Shown piece after piece: positions 7,576 to 16,614 of a stretch of DNA of 24,460 nt (position 1 is the first letter of the stretch; each line of letters opens with the position of its first letter). The position numbers were made by a program, and so were the translations under genes. Origin of the DNA: Sulfurivermis sp040755915 (GTDB taxonomy: Bacteria > Pseudomonadota > Gammaproteobacteria > Thiohalomonadales > Thiohalomonadaceae); assembly GCA_040755915.1 (NCBI GenBank), contig JBFLWM010000036.1, positions 1 to 24,460 of the forward strand, read 5' to 3'. The notes beneath the pieces were generated by a model. It saw only the letters and a list, made by a program, of their open reading frames with translations, was not told the origin of the DNA and did not search any database.

Positions 7576-7887
7576 ATGAAAGGCAACAAACACACCGTCA
7601 CCGCCGCCGGCACCGCCCTGCTCGCCGCCCTGGCCCTGACCCCGGCGGCCGCCACCACCGGCAATCCGTTCAGCGCCAGCCCCCTGCCGGCCGGTTACAT
7701 GCTGGCCGACAGCATGGGCAGTGCCGCCAAGACCACCGGCGAGGCCAAGTGTGGTGCCGACAAGGCACGCCAGGCGCAGGAGGCCAAGTGCGGCGCCAAC
7801 AAGGCCCAGCCGGTGCAGGAAAAGAAGCAGCTGCAGGAGGCCAAGTGTGGCGAGGCCAAGTGCGGCGCCAACAAGAAGAAGCTGTAA
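7576..7887 (+). CDS. hvfA: HvfA/GigP-type RiPP precursor peptide with four EAKCG motifs
   Basis: A 103-residue small secreted peptide precursor. Residues 1-27 form a Sec-type signal (KHTVTAAGTALLAALALTPAAA). Next comes the family segment NPFSASPLPAGYMLAD, then a low-complexity C-terminal core with EAKCG at 56-60, 69-73, 88-92 and 93-97, giving exactly four cysteines, each followed by glycine, plus many lysines. In characterised relatives the repeated motif is usually EGKCG. There, the partner DUF692 enzyme oxidises the cysteines to oxazolone/thioamide groups that bind copper. Here the motif is consistently EAKCG. Start ATG 7576 has GAGGGA 7 bases upstream. The enzyme gene begins 3 bases after the stop. 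The leader and first half identify the family, while the exact modification is inferred. Confidence 0.88.
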   Translation: MKGNKHTVTAAGTALLAALALTPAAATTGNPFSASPLPAGYMLADSMGSAAKTTGEAKCGADKARQAQEAKCGANKAQPVQEKKQLQEAKCGEAKCGANKKKL

Positions 7888-7890
7888 ACC

Positions 7891-8739
7891 ATGGCCAGCG
7901 CCATCGACACCCTGCACGGCGCCGGCCTCGGCCTGCGCCGCGCCCTGCTGGAGCCGCTGCAAGCCAGCACGGAACTGCCCGATTTCTTCGAGGTGGCGCC
8001 GGAGAACTGGATCGGTGTCGGTGGCGCCGTCGGCCGCCGCCTGCGTGCCTTCAGCGAACGCCGGCCGCTGCTCTGCCACGGCCTGTCGCTCAACCTCGGC
8101 GGCAACGCCCCGCTCGACCGCGCGTTCATCGCCCGTGTCGGCGCGTTTCTCGCCGCCCACGCCGTGCCCTGCTACAGCGAGCACCTCAGCTACTGCGCCG
8201 ACGACGGCCATCTCTACGACCTGCTGCCGCTGCCGTTCACCCTCGGTGCGGCACGTCATGTTGCGGCGCGCATCCGTCAGGTGCAGGACCAGCTGGGCCG
8301 CCGCATCGCCGTGGAGAACATCTCCTATTACGCCGCACCGGGACAGGAGATGAGCGAACTGGAGTTCCTGCGCGCCGTGCTGGACGAGGCCGACTGCGAT
8401 CTGCTGCTCGACGTCAACAACGTCTACGTCAATGCCGCCAATCACGGTTACGACGCCCGCGCCTTCATTTCTGCGCTGCCGACCGCGCGTATCGCCTATC
8501 TGCACATGGCGGGACATCTGGTGGAGGACGACGGCCTGATCGTCGACACCCACGGCGCCGCCGTCGTCGATCCGGTATGGCAGCTACTGCAATACACCTA
8601 TGCCAACCACGGCGTGCTGCCGACCCTGCTGGAGCGCGACTTCAATCTGCCGCCGCTGCAGGAACTGTTGACCGAGATCGGACACATCCGCACGCTGCAA
8701 GGACAAATGGAGGAGAACCATGCACGCCGCTACGCCTGA
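7891..8739 (+). CDS. hvfB: DUF692/MNIO multinuclear iron oxidase that modifies the peptide (HvfB/GigA)
   Basis: A 282-residue TIM-barrel enzyme of the DUF692 (UPF0276, MNIO) family, which uses two or three iron ions and oxygen to modify peptide cysteines. All expected metal ligands can be seen: H63 in HGLSLNL, E97 and H98 in YSEHLSY, E142 in VENISYY, D174 and N176/N177 in DVNNVYVN, H205 and H209 in HMAGH, D219 and H221 in DTHG, and E249 in LERD. Full length, with nothing missing. It starts 3 bases after the precursor gene with only a weak ribosome site, so translation is probably coupled. It overlaps the next gene by 20 bases. Its substrate is almost surely the EAKCG peptide upstream. Confidence 0.93.
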   Translation: MASAIDTLHGAGLGLRRALLEPLQASTELPDFFEVAPENWIGVGGAVGRRLRAFSERRPLLCHGLSLNLGGNAPLDRAFIARVGAFLAAHAVPCYSEHLSYCADDGHLYDLLPLPFTLGAARHVAARIRQVQDQLGRRIAVENISYYAAPGQEMSELEFLRAVLDEADCDLLLDVNNVYVNAANHGYDARAFISALPTARIAYLHMAGHLVEDDGLIVDTHGAAVVDPVWQLLQYTYANHGVLPTLLERDFNLPPLQELLTEIGHIRTLQGQMEENHARRYA

Positions 8740-9469
8740 TCACGCGCGCCTGCAGCAGGCCTTCTGCGCCCACCTGCGCACGCCGCAACAGCACGCCGCA
8801 CCGGCCGATGTGCCGCCGCGACGCATGGCGCTGTATCGCGAACTGTTCCGCGCCAACTTCAGCGGACAGCTGGCCAGCGCCTTTCCGGTGCTGCACCGCA
8901 TCAGTGCTCCCGCCTGGTGGGATGCCCTGATGGAGGATTTCTTCGCATCCCATCGCTGCCGCTCACCGCTGTTCCACCAGCTGCCGCGCGAATTCCTGAC
9001 CTACCTGCAACAGGAGCGCGCGGCGACCACCGACGACCCGCCCTTCCTGCTGGAGCTGGCGCACTACGAGTGGGCGGAGCTGGCCCTGGCCCAGGCGGAA
9101 GACGAATTGCCGCCGGCGCGCCAGTGCGGCGATGTCCTGCAAGAGGTGCCGCGCCTGTCCCTGCTGGCCTGGCCGTTCACCTACCACTATGCGGTGCATC
9201 GCATCGGCCCCTCCTATCTGCCGCAGCAGGCGGACGCCGTCCCCACCCATCTGCTCATCTACCGCAACCGCATGGATGAGGTGCGCTTCCTGGAATTGAA
9301 TGCCGTGAGTGCGCGCCTGCTGTATCTGATCGGTGCGGCGGATGGCCGCGACGGCGCCCGGCTGCTGCAACAGATCGCCGACGAGCTGCACCATCCGGAC
9401 CACGCAAAGGTGCTTGAAGGCGGGCGTGAACTGCTGCTGCAACTGCACCAGCAGGACATCCTGCTGTGA
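8720..9469 (+). CDS. hvfC: DUF2063 partner protein of the MNIO enzyme (HvfC/GigB)
   Basis: A 249-residue protein. The N-terminal half (about residues 5-95) is the DUF2063 'putative DNA-binding' domain, recognisable by LQQAFCAHLRTP, RRMALYRELFRANFSGQLASAFPVLHRI and the WW/FFASHRCRSPLFHQLPREFLTYL segment. The C-terminal half resembles a winged-helix or peptide-recognition region. Despite the old domain name, such proteins act with MNIO enzymes, binding the precursor leader and delivering it to the active site. The start ATG overlaps the hvfB end by 20 bases and has GGAGGAG about 6 bases upstream. It is directly followed by the DoxX gene. Confidence 0.9.
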   Translation: MHAATPDHARLQQAFCAHLRTPQQHAAPADVPPRRMALYRELFRANFSGQLASAFPVLHRISAPAWWDALMEDFFASHRCRSPLFHQLPREFLTYLQQERAATTDDPPFLLELAHYEWAELALAQAEDELPPARQCGDVLQEVPRLSLLAWPFTYHYAVHRIGPSYLPQQADAVPTHLLIYRNRMDEVRFLELNAVSARLLYLIGAADGRDGARLLQQIADELHHPDHAKVLEGGRELLLQLHQQDILL

Positions 9470-9486
9470 CGGTGAGGACGACTGCC

Positions 9487-10075
9487 ATGAACTACCTGCT
9501 CCGGCTGCAAGACCTGCTGAACACGACACGACATGCCGACTTCCTCTGGCCGCTGGCGCTGCGTCTCTATCTGGTGCCGGTATTCTGGATGCCCGGACTG
9601 GCCAAGCTGCAGCACATGGACAACACCATCGAATGGTTCGGCAACGCGGAATGGGGCCTCGGCCTGCCGTTCCCCACCCTGCTCGCCTGGCTGGCGGCCT
9701 TGAGCGAAACCGCCGGCGCCCTGCTGCTGGCCGCGGGACTCGCCGTGCGCTGGATCTCCATACCGCTGCTGATCACCATGGTGGTCGCCGCCGTCACCGT
9801 GCACTGGGACAACGGCTGGCTGGCCATCGCCGACCGCAGCATGGAGTCCTCGCAACGGCTGGCCGGGCTGCTCGACTGGCTGGCCCAGGAACACCCGGGA
9901 CGCCATGAATTCATAACCGAACTCGGCACGCCGGTGATGCTCAACAACGGTGTCGAATTCGCCGTCACCTACTTCATCATGCTGCTGGCCCTTTTCTTCC
10001 AGGGCGGCGGCCGCTATATCAGTATGGATTACTGGATCGGACGCCGCGTGCAGCGCCGTTCCGCAGGAGGGCACC

Positions 10076-10086
<11 letters not shown>
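9487..10086 (+). CDS. DoxX-family membrane protein (GigT/HvfD type)
   Basis: A 199-residue inner-membrane protein of the DoxX family with about four hydrophobic helices (about residues 18-38, 64-83, 88-105 and 157-175). DoxX proteins are regular members of HvfABC/GigPABT clusters; whether they supply electrons, quinol coupling or transport is unsettled. Start ATG 9487 is chosen because GAGGA lies 8 bases upstream; an in-frame GTG at 9466 would overlap the hvfC stop and add 7 residues. The C-terminus ends in a histidine-rich tail (GGHHDH). The gene overlaps msrP by 11 bases, tying the peptide cluster to the methionine sulfoxide reductase. Confidence 0.88.
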
Positions 10087-11004
<918 letters not shown>

Positions 11005-11014
<10 letters not shown>

Positions 11015-11610
11015 GCGAACGCTGGCTCAAACGCGGCGTATTCCTGCTCTGCCTCGCCCCGCTGGGCTGGCTGCTGGCGCTGGCCCTGCTCGGCGAGCTG
11101 GGTGCCAATCCCATCGAGACCATCATCCGGTTTCTCGGCGACTGGGCGCTGCGGCTGCTGCTGCTCACCCTCGCGGCCACGCCGCTGCGCCTGCTCACCG
11201 GCTGGGGCTGGCCGGTGCGGCTGCGGCGCCTGCTCGGCCTGTTCTCCTTTTTCTATGCCGTGCTGCACCTGCTGGCCTATGCGGTGCTGGATCAGTTCTT
11301 CGACTGGGCCGCCATCTGGGAGGACATCCTCGAGCGCCCGTTCATCACCACCGGCATGCTGGCCTGGCTGCTGCTGCTGGCGCTGGCGGTGACCTCCAAC
11401 CAGGCCTCCCAGCGCCGCCTCGGCCGCAACTGGAAGCGGCTGCACCGGCTGATCTACCCGGCGGCCATCCTGGCGGCGGTGCACTTCGCGCTGATGGTGA
11501 AGGCCGATCTGCGCGAGCCCCTCATCTACGGCGCTATACTCACGGTGCTGCTCGGCCTGCGCCTCATCCGGCGCCGCCCTCCGGCGCGCCAGGGTGTACA
11601 AAACCCTTGA
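11005..11610 (+). CDS. msrQ: MsrQ, heme-binding membrane subunit of the MsrPQ system
   Basis: A 201-residue integral membrane protein of the ferric-reductase-like/YedZ family with about six helices. It passes electrons from the quinone pool or a flavin reductase to MsrP. Candidate heme-ligand histidines occur in YAVLHLLAY, RLHRLIYP and AVHFALM, the expected pattern. No ATG is available: GTG 11005 (10-base overlap with msrP) or TTG 11011 (TTGA overlap with the msrP stop) must be used. Translation is therefore probably coupled to msrP. It is the last gene of the six-gene unit; a terminator follows 34 bases later. Confidence 0.94.
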
Positions 11611-11644
11611 AAATCGGTAATCTTTACCAAATATATAGGTTATT

Positions 11645-11669
11645 GACCGCGCAGGCGGTCTTTCTTTTT
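11645..11669 (+). terminator. Rho-independent terminator after msrQ
   Basis: A 6-bp stem GACCGC / GCGGTC with a GCAG loop is followed by TTTCTTTTT. It ends the hvf-msr transcript, 34 bases after the msrQ stop. Confidence 0.8.
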
Positions 11670-11699
11670 GGGCGCCCGCCAGCCCCCGGGCGGGCGCCC
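11670..11699. other. Very stable GC hairpin upstream of sodB
   Basis: A perfect 11-bp inverted repeat, GGGCGCCCGCC and GGCGGGCGCCC, encloses an 8-base loop. It abuts the preceding terminator but has no T tract of its own. It ends 57 bases before sodB. It could strengthen termination, block readthrough or lie at the 5' end of the sodB transcript. Confidence 0.7.
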
Positions 11700-11756
11700 G
11701 GCAACAACCCCACTATGTTGGTCAGGACTCAAACTCGAAACTAAAGGAGCACATTC

Positions 11757-12338
11757 ATGAAGCACGAACTGCCGGCACTGCCCTACGCCAAGAACGCCCT
11801 CGAGCCGTACATCTCCGCCGAGACCCTGGAGTTCCACCACGGCAAGCACCACCAGGCCTACGTCACCAACCTGAACAACCTGATCCCGGGCACCGAGTAC
11901 GAGAACCTGTCCCTGGAAGACATCGTCAAGAAGGCCCCGGCCGGCGGCGTGTTCAACAACGCAGCCCAGGTGTGGAACCACACCTTCTACTGGAACTGCA
12001 TGGCCCCCAATGCCGGCGGCGAACCCAGCGGCGCCCTGGCCGATGCCATCACCAAGACCTTCGGTTCCTTCGCCGCCTTCAAGGAGAAGTTCACCAACTC
12101 CTGCGTCACCAACTTCGGCTCCGGCTGGACCTGGCTGGTGAAGAACAAGGACGGTTCCATCGAGATCGTCAACACCTCCAACGCCGGTTGCCCGCTGACC
12201 ATGGACAAGAAGCCGCTGCTGACCTGCGACGTGTGGGAACACGCCTACTACATCGACACCCGCAACGCCCGTCCGAAGTACGTGGAGAACTTCTGGAATC
12301 TGGTGAACTGGGATTTCGTGGCGAAGAATTTCGCCTGA
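11757..12338 (+). CDS. sodB: Iron superoxide dismutase
   Basis: A 193-residue cytoplasmic enzyme that converts superoxide to hydrogen peroxide and oxygen. The metal ligands are H27, H75, D158 and H162 (FHHGKHH, WNHTFYWNCM, DVWEHAYY). The Fe-type rather than Mn-type assignment rests on Q71 in AAQVWNHTFYW, the FNNAAQ context and the overall match to SodB. There is no signal peptide. AAAGGAG lies about 7 bases before the ATG. The gene stands alone between a terminator-like region and a strong hairpin downstream. Its position right after the hvf-msr operon adds to an oxidative-stress theme, but it has its own transcript. Confidence 0.97.
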   Translation: MKHELPALPYAKNALEPYISAETLEFHHGKHHQAYVTNLNNLIPGTEYENLSLEDIVKKAPAGGVFNNAAQVWNHTFYWNCMAPNAGGEPSGALADAITKTFGSFAAFKEKFTNSCVTNFGSGWTWLVKNKDGSIEIVNTSNAGCPLTMDKKPLLTCDVWEHAYYIDTRNARPKYVENFWNLVNWDFVAKNFA

Positions 12339-12351
12339 TCTGTTCTGCCCA

Positions 12352-12377
12352 CCGGGAGCGGCGCAAGCCGCTCCCGG
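12352..12377 (+). terminator. Hairpin after sodB (terminator-like, no T tract)
   Basis: A perfect 11-bp stem CCGGGAGCGGC / GCCGCTCCCGG with a GCAA tetraloop lies 13 bases after the sodB stop. The absence of a T run makes it an imperfect intrinsic terminator. It may act mainly as a 3'-end stabiliser. Confidence 0.55.
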
Positions 12378-12414
12378 CCCCACAAAGCGCAATTCCGCAC
12401 CGCTTCCGGGGGAT

Positions 12415-12443
12415 TTGCACCCTCCCGGCAGAGTCAGTAGAAT
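12415..12443 (+). promoter_or_regulatory. Sigma-70-type promoter of argD
   Basis: TTGCAC (12415-12420) and TAGAAT (12438-12443) are separated by exactly 17 bases and match the -35 and -10 consensus at five of six (TTGACA versus TTGCAC, four of six by strict count) and four to five positions. Transcription would begin near 12450, about 87 bases before the argD start. Confidence 0.5.
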
Positions 12444-12462
12444 CGGTTCCCAGTGGACGACT

Positions 12463-12495
12463 GGCAGTCTCCGTGGAGGCTGCCTTTTTGTTTTT
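12463..12495 (+). terminator. Terminator-like hairpin inside the argD leader (possible attenuator)
   Basis: A 10-bp stem GGCAGTCTCC / GGAGGCTGCC (one G-T pair) with a 2-base loop is followed by TTTTTGTTTTT. It lies between the predicted argD promoter and the argD start. A second small hairpin, CCAGT / ACTGG (12450-12464), shares two bases with it, so the two compete at their junction. This looks like an attenuation switch or the end of a very short leader RNA. Confidence 0.6.
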
Positions 12496-12536
12496 CCGGG
12501 CTGGAATATTTTTTCTGCGCAGCACAGGTAACAATC

Positions 12537-13721
12537 ATGTCTGATGCATTGATGACCACCTACGCCCGCCTGCCGGTCACCTTCGCGAAGGGTGAAGGCG
12601 CCTGGCTGTGGGACAGCAATGGCAAGAAGTATCTCGACTCCGTCGCCGGTGTGGCGGTGTGCGGACTGGGCCACGCCCATCCCCAGGTCGCCGAGGCGCT
12701 GTGCCGCCAGGCGCAGACCCTGGTGCACACCTCCAACCTCTACGGCATCGCCAACCAGCAGGCGCTGGGCGAGCGCCTGGTGCGCGCCGCGGGCATGGAT
12801 CGGGTGTTCTTCTCCAATTCCGGCGCCGAGGCCAACGAGGCCGCGATCAAGCTGGCACGCCTGTACGGTCACCAGAAGGGCATCGACACCCCGCTGATCA
12901 TCGTCGCCGAGGGCAGCTTCCACGGCCGCACCCTGGCCACCCTCTCCGCCACCGGCAACCGCAAGGTGCAGGCCGGCTTCGAGCCGCTGGTCACCGGCTT
13001 CGTGCGCGTGCCCTACAACGACATCGAGGCCATCCGCACCGTCGCCAAGAACAGCGTCGGCGTGGCCGCCATCCTGATCGAACCGGTGCAGGGCGAAGGC
13101 GGCGTGCAGGTGCCTACCGAAGGCTACCTGCGCGACATCCGCGAGCTGTGCGACACCCACGGCTGGCTGATGATGCTCGACGAAATCCAGACCGGCATGG
13201 GCCGCACCGGCGAGATGTTTGCCTTCCAGCACGAAGGCATCAAGCCGGACGTGATGACCCTGGCCAAGGGCCTGGGCAACGGCGTGCCCATCGGTGCCTG
13301 CCTGGCGCATGGCGCCGCCGCCGAACTGTTCAAGCCGGGCAACCACGGTTCCACCTTCGGCGGCAATCCGCTGGCCTGCGCCGCCGGTCTCGCCGTACTC
13401 GACGTGCTGGAACAAAATGATCTTGCCACCCGTGCCGAAAATCTCGGCACGCGCATGCTGCTCGGCCTCGCCGAAGTGCTGAACGGCAATCCGCATGTGG
13501 TCGATATCCGCGGCAAGGGCCTGATGATCGGCATCGAGCTGGATCGTCCCTGCGGCGAGCTGGTGAAGCGTGCCCTGGAGCAGGGCCTGCTCATCAACGT
13601 CACCGCCGAACGCGTGGTGCGGCTGCTGCCGCCGCTGATCCTGAGCGACGCCGAGGCCGACCAGATCGTGCAGCAGGTGGGCAGCCTGGTGCAGGCTTTC
13701 CTGCAGGAAAGCGCCGCCTGA
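12537..13721 (+). CDS. argD: Acetylornithine aminotransferase
   Basis: A 394-residue class-III PLP aminotransferase that makes N-acetylornithine from N-acetylglutamate semialdehyde in arginine synthesis. Landmarks: SNSGAEANEAAIKLAR (about 93-108), GSFHGRTLATLSATGN (about 126-141), the DEIQTGMGRTG motif (about 215-225) and the PLP lysine K244 in LAKGLGNGVP. ATG 12537 is preceded by AGGTA about 8 bases upstream; an in-frame ATG 15 bases later is less likely. Placement directly before argF supports the ArgD assignment over other class-III aminotransferases; such enzymes can also serve in lysine synthesis (DapC). Confidence 0.94.
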   Translation: MSDALMTTYARLPVTFAKGEGAWLWDSNGKKYLDSVAGVAVCGLGHAHPQVAEALCRQAQTLVHTSNLYGIANQQALGERLVRAAGMDRVFFSNSGAEANEAAIKLARLYGHQKGIDTPLIIVAEGSFHGRTLATLSATGNRKVQAGFEPLVTGFVRVPYNDIEAIRTVAKNSVGVAAILIEPVQGEGGVQVPTEGYLRDIRELCDTHGWLMMLDEIQTGMGRTGEMFAFQHEGIKPDVMTLAKGLGNGVPIGACLAHGAAAELFKPGNHGSTFGGNPLACAAGLAVLDVLEQNDLATRAENLGTRMLLGLAEVLNGNPHVVDIRGKGLMIGIELDRPCGELVKRALEQGLLINVTAERVVRLLPPLILSDAEADQIVQQVGSLVQAFLQESAA

Positions 13722-13734
13722 GAGAGATGACACT

Positions 13735-14643
13735 GTGGCAGTACGACATTTTCTCACCCTGCAGGACGCCAGCAAGGCCGAGCTGAAACAGCTGCTGCGC
13801 CGTGCCAGCGAACTGAAGGCAATGCAGCAGGCCGGCGAACTGTACCAGCCGCTCAAGGGCAAGGTGATGGGCATGGTGTTCGAGAAGTCCTCGACCCGTA
13901 CCCGCGTCTCCTTTGAAGTGGCGATGGTGCAGTTCGGCGGCCACGCCATCTTCCTGGCCCCGCGCGACACCCAGCTCGGCCGCGGCGAACCCATCGAAGA
14001 TACCGCGCGCGTGCTCTCGCGCATGGTCGATGTGGTGATGATCCGCACCTACGCCCACGAGCAGATTGAGCGTTTTGCCGACCATTCACGCGTGCCGGTA
14101 ATCAACGGCCTCACCGACTCGTTCCATCCCTGCCAGATGCTGGCCGACATGCAGACCTATCAGGAGCATCGCGGCGACATCGAGGGCAGGACCGTGGCCT
14201 GGATTGGCGACGGCAACAATATGTGCAACTCCTACATCGAGGGCGCGCGCCAGTTCGGCTATCGCCTGCACATTTCCACGCCGCCGGGCTACGAGCCGGA
14301 CGCGCAGATCCTCGCCGCCGCCGGTGACAGCGTGCAGCTGTTCAGCGATCCGCTTGAGGCGGCACAGGGCGCCGATCTGGTCACCACCGACGTCTGGGCC
14401 AGCATGGGCATGGAGGAAGAGCAGCAGCAGCGCCTGCGCGACTTCGCCGCCTGGCAGGTCAACGATGCCATCATGGCGGCCGCCGGGCCCGATGCCCTGT
14501 TCCTGCACTGCCTGCCCGCCCACCGCGGCGAGGAAGTGGCGGCCTCGGTCATCGACGGCCCCAACAGCCAGGTGTGGGACCAGGCGGAAAACCGCCTGCA
14601 CGCACAAAAGGCACTGCTGGAATTCCTGCTGTTGTCCCGCTAG
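13735..14643 (+). CDS. argF: Ornithine carbamoyltransferase
   Basis: A 302-residue cytoplasmic enzyme that joins carbamoyl phosphate and ornithine to give citrulline. The carbamoyl-phosphate motif SSTRTR is at 52-57. HPCQMLAD, the ornithine-binding DVWASMG region and HCLPAHRGEEV near residue 261 are intact. The start is GTG 13735, 13 bases after the argD stop; the nearby ATG is in the wrong frame. It is clearly in one operon with argD and ends at a strong bidirectional terminator. Confidence 0.96.
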   Translation: MAVRHFLTLQDASKAELKQLLRRASELKAMQQAGELYQPLKGKVMGMVFEKSSTRTRVSFEVAMVQFGGHAIFLAPRDTQLGRGEPIEDTARVLSRMVDVVMIRTYAHEQIERFADHSRVPVINGLTDSFHPCQMLADMQTYQEHRGDIEGRTVAWIGDGNNMCNSYIEGARQFGYRLHISTPPGYEPDAQILAAAGDSVQLFSDPLEAAQGADLVTTDVWASMGMEEEQQQRLRDFAAWQVNDAIMAAAGPDALFLHCLPAHRGEEVAASVIDGPNSQVWDQAENRLHAQKALLEFLLLSR

Positions 14644-14666
14644 CCGGCAGCGCTGCCGCAGCAAAA

Positions 14667-14697
14667 AGAAAGCCGCCCATCGGGCGGCTTCTTTTTT
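14667..14697. terminator. Bidirectional terminator between argF and the stress-protein operon
   Basis: A stem GCCGCCC / GGGCGGC with a 3-base loop is flanked by an A-rich left arm and by TTCTTTTTTT on the right. It can stop argF on the plus strand and the convergent universal stress gene on the minus strand. Confidence 0.9.
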
Positions 14698-14714
14698 TCA
14701 GGCACCGTCTGCGG

Positions 14715-15542
14715 CTAGGGACCGCGCACCACCAGCACCGGGCAGCTCGCCGCACCGATCACCTGCGCCGATACGCTGCCGTGGATCACGCTCATGATGC
14801 CGCTGCGGCCGTGGCTGCCCACCACGATCAGATCGGCGCCACACTCGCGCGCCACCGCGGCGATCAGCGCATCGGCGCGACCCGCCTCCACACGGGCCTC
14901 GCAATCGATTTCCAGCACGGCGGCACGCCGGCAGATCGCCGCCACCGTCGCCTCGGCAACGGACATATCCAGGCCTGCGGCCACGGCATGCACCACGGTC
15001 AGCGGCAGACGCCAGGACTGGGCCAGACCAATCGCCGCATCCACCGCCGCGGCGCTGTGTTCCGCGCCGTCGGTGGCCAGCAGGATGCGGCGGCACCACA
15101 GCGTGCTGTCACGCGGCACCACCAGCACATTCGCCGCCGCCTGAGCGATCACCCGCGCCGTGGCATCACCCACCATCAGGTGAGCAAGCCCACGCTTGCC
15201 GCGCCGCCCCATCACGATCAGATCGACCTCGGCTTCCTCCGCCACGGCGGCGATCTCCGCATGCGGCAGTTCGCCGTGACACAGCACCGTTGCACACGGC
15301 ACCCCGGCAGCCGCGGCCTGCTGTACAACGTCATCCAGATGAGTCTGGACGAGCTGATCCTGCTCGGCCAGCAAGGCCCCGGTGCCGACCGCCTCCAGAT
15401 CATCGGCGAACGGCACCATGGACATTGCCGTCAGCCTGCCGCCGTACTGGCGCACCATGTCGATGGCCACGCGCACGGCGCTCGCCGAATAGGGCGAGGC
15501 GTCGCTGGCCACCATGACGTGCCGTGGCGGCACGGCACTCAT
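14715..15542 (-). CDS. Tandem-domain universal stress protein (UspA family)
   Basis: A 275-residue protein with two UspA domains (about residues 7-145 and 150-273). The second carries the canonical ATP-binding pattern G-2x-G-9x-G-S at G242, G245, G255 and S256. The first has G112, G115 and G125, but aspartate D126 replaces the usual serine or threonine, so the two halves may differ in nucleotide binding. No signal peptide, so cytoplasmic. Its start overlaps the stop of the TauE gene (ATGA), implying coupled expression with the exporter. The role of the stress protein beside a sulfite exporter is unknown. Confidence 0.92.
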   Translation of the reverse strand: MSAVPPRHVMVASDASPYSASAVRVAIDMVRQYGGRLTAMSMVPFADDLEAVGTGALLAEQDQLVQTHLDDVVQQAAAAGVPCATVLCHGELPHAEIAAVAEEAEVDLIVMGRRGKRGLAHLMVGDATARVIAQAAANVLVVPRDSTLWCRRILLATDGAEHSAAAVDAAIGLAQSWRLPLTVVHAVAAGLDMSVAEATVAAICRRAAVLEIDCEARVEAGRADALIAAVARECGADLIVVGSHGRSGIMSVIHGSVSAQVIGAASCPVLVVRGP

Positions 15543-16603
15543 GTCACCGACACCTTGCGACGATGCGCGGCCATGCCCTTGATCAGCGCCACAACGATGG
15601 TCAGACCGCCGGTGGCCAGCGCCAGCACCAGCGTGATGTCACCCAGCATCTTGAGGGTGGCGATGGTGGACGGCGCGATGGGGTCGATCAGTTCCAGGTT
15701 GGACAGGTAGCCCGGCACATAGAAGAAGCGCGAGAACAGCACGATCACCATGATCAGACCCATCACGAACTTCACCACCGCGTCCTTCACATAGGTGGTG
15801 CCGATGGCGCCGATCTGGATACCGAACAGCGAGCCCGCCAGGATGATCATGGCGAGACGGATGTCCACCACACCGTCGAGGGCGTAGAGGATGGAACCAC
15901 CCAGGCCCATGACGAAGGCGATCACCAGCTCGGTGGCCGAGGCCATCAGCGCCGGTGCACCCAGGATGTACATCATCGCCGGCACACCGATGAAACCGCC
16001 GACGGCAATGGTTGCCGCCAGCATGCCGGTGGCAAAACCGAGCGGGGCAACGATCACGATCGAGACCCGTGCCTTGATGCTGTCGAAATACATCATGGTG
16101 CCGGGGATGTGCAGCGACTGCACCCAGCGCGCCAGCCGGGTCACCTTGTGGCCCGCCTCCGCCGCGCCGCTCTTCTCGGCCTTGTGCATGCGCCAGGCGT
16201 CACGCAGCACGAAGCTGCCGACGATGGCGAGCACCACCACGAACACCACCGACACGTACAGGCTGGTGCCGACATCACCGTAGGTGTTCTTGATGCCGGT
16301 CATCACGTTCTTGCCGACCAGCATGCCGGCCTCGGCGAAAATGCCCATGATGATGCCCAGCTTGACGTCCACCTGGCCGTACTTGTGACGCTTCATGGCG
16401 CCGACCAGCGACTTGGGGAACTTGTGGCAGATGTTGGAGGCCACGGCGACGATGCCGGGCACACCCAGGGTCATCATCGCCGGCGTCATCACGAAGGCGC
16501 CGCCGGAACCGATGAAACCCGACACCATGCCGCCGACGAAACCGACGATGAACAACGCCAGCGCCGTGGTGGCGGTGAAATCGATGAAGGAAATGGAATC
16601 CAT
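15539..16603 (-). CDS. TauE/SafE-family exporter, probably for sulfite or another sulfur anion
   Basis: A 354-residue multi-pass membrane protein of the TauE/SafE (DUF81) family with about eight helices. The N-terminal half has the family motif GFVGGMVSGFIGSGGAFV and the second half the related repeat LGFATGMLAATIAVGGFIGVPAM. A soluble loop of about 50 residues (DAWRMHKAEKSG... about 141-175) separates the halves. Relatives export sulfite, sulfoacetate or similar anions. In a sulfur oxidiser, sulfite export is the natural guess, but the substrate cannot be read from sequence. GGAG is about 9 bases upstream of ATG 16603, and the gene begins 11 bases after the small membrane protein stops. Confidence 0.92.
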   Translation of the reverse strand: MDSISFIDFTATTALALFIVGFVGGMVSGFIGSGGAFVMTPAMMTLGVPGIVAVASNICHKFPKSLVGAMKRHKYGQVDVKLGIIMGIFAEAGMLVGKNVMTGIKNTYGDVGTSLYVSVVFVVVLAIVGSFVLRDAWRMHKAEKSGAAEAGHKVTRLARWVQSLHIPGTMMYFDSIKARVSIVIVAPLGFATGMLAATIAVGGFIGVPAMMYILGAPALMASATELVIAFVMGLGGSILYALDGVVDIRLAMIILAGSLFGIQIGAIGTTYVKDAVVKFVMGLIMVIVLFSRFFYVPGYLSNLELIDPIAPSTIATLKMLGDITLVLALATGGLTIVVALIKGMAAHRRKVSVT

Positions 16604-16614
16604 GTTGTTCGCTC

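Noticed and set aside
11640..14048. An 802-codon open frame on the minus strand across sodB, argD and argF
   Set aside because: It is a GC-rich shadow antisense to three clearly conserved genes; its translation has no recognisable domain and no ribosome site.
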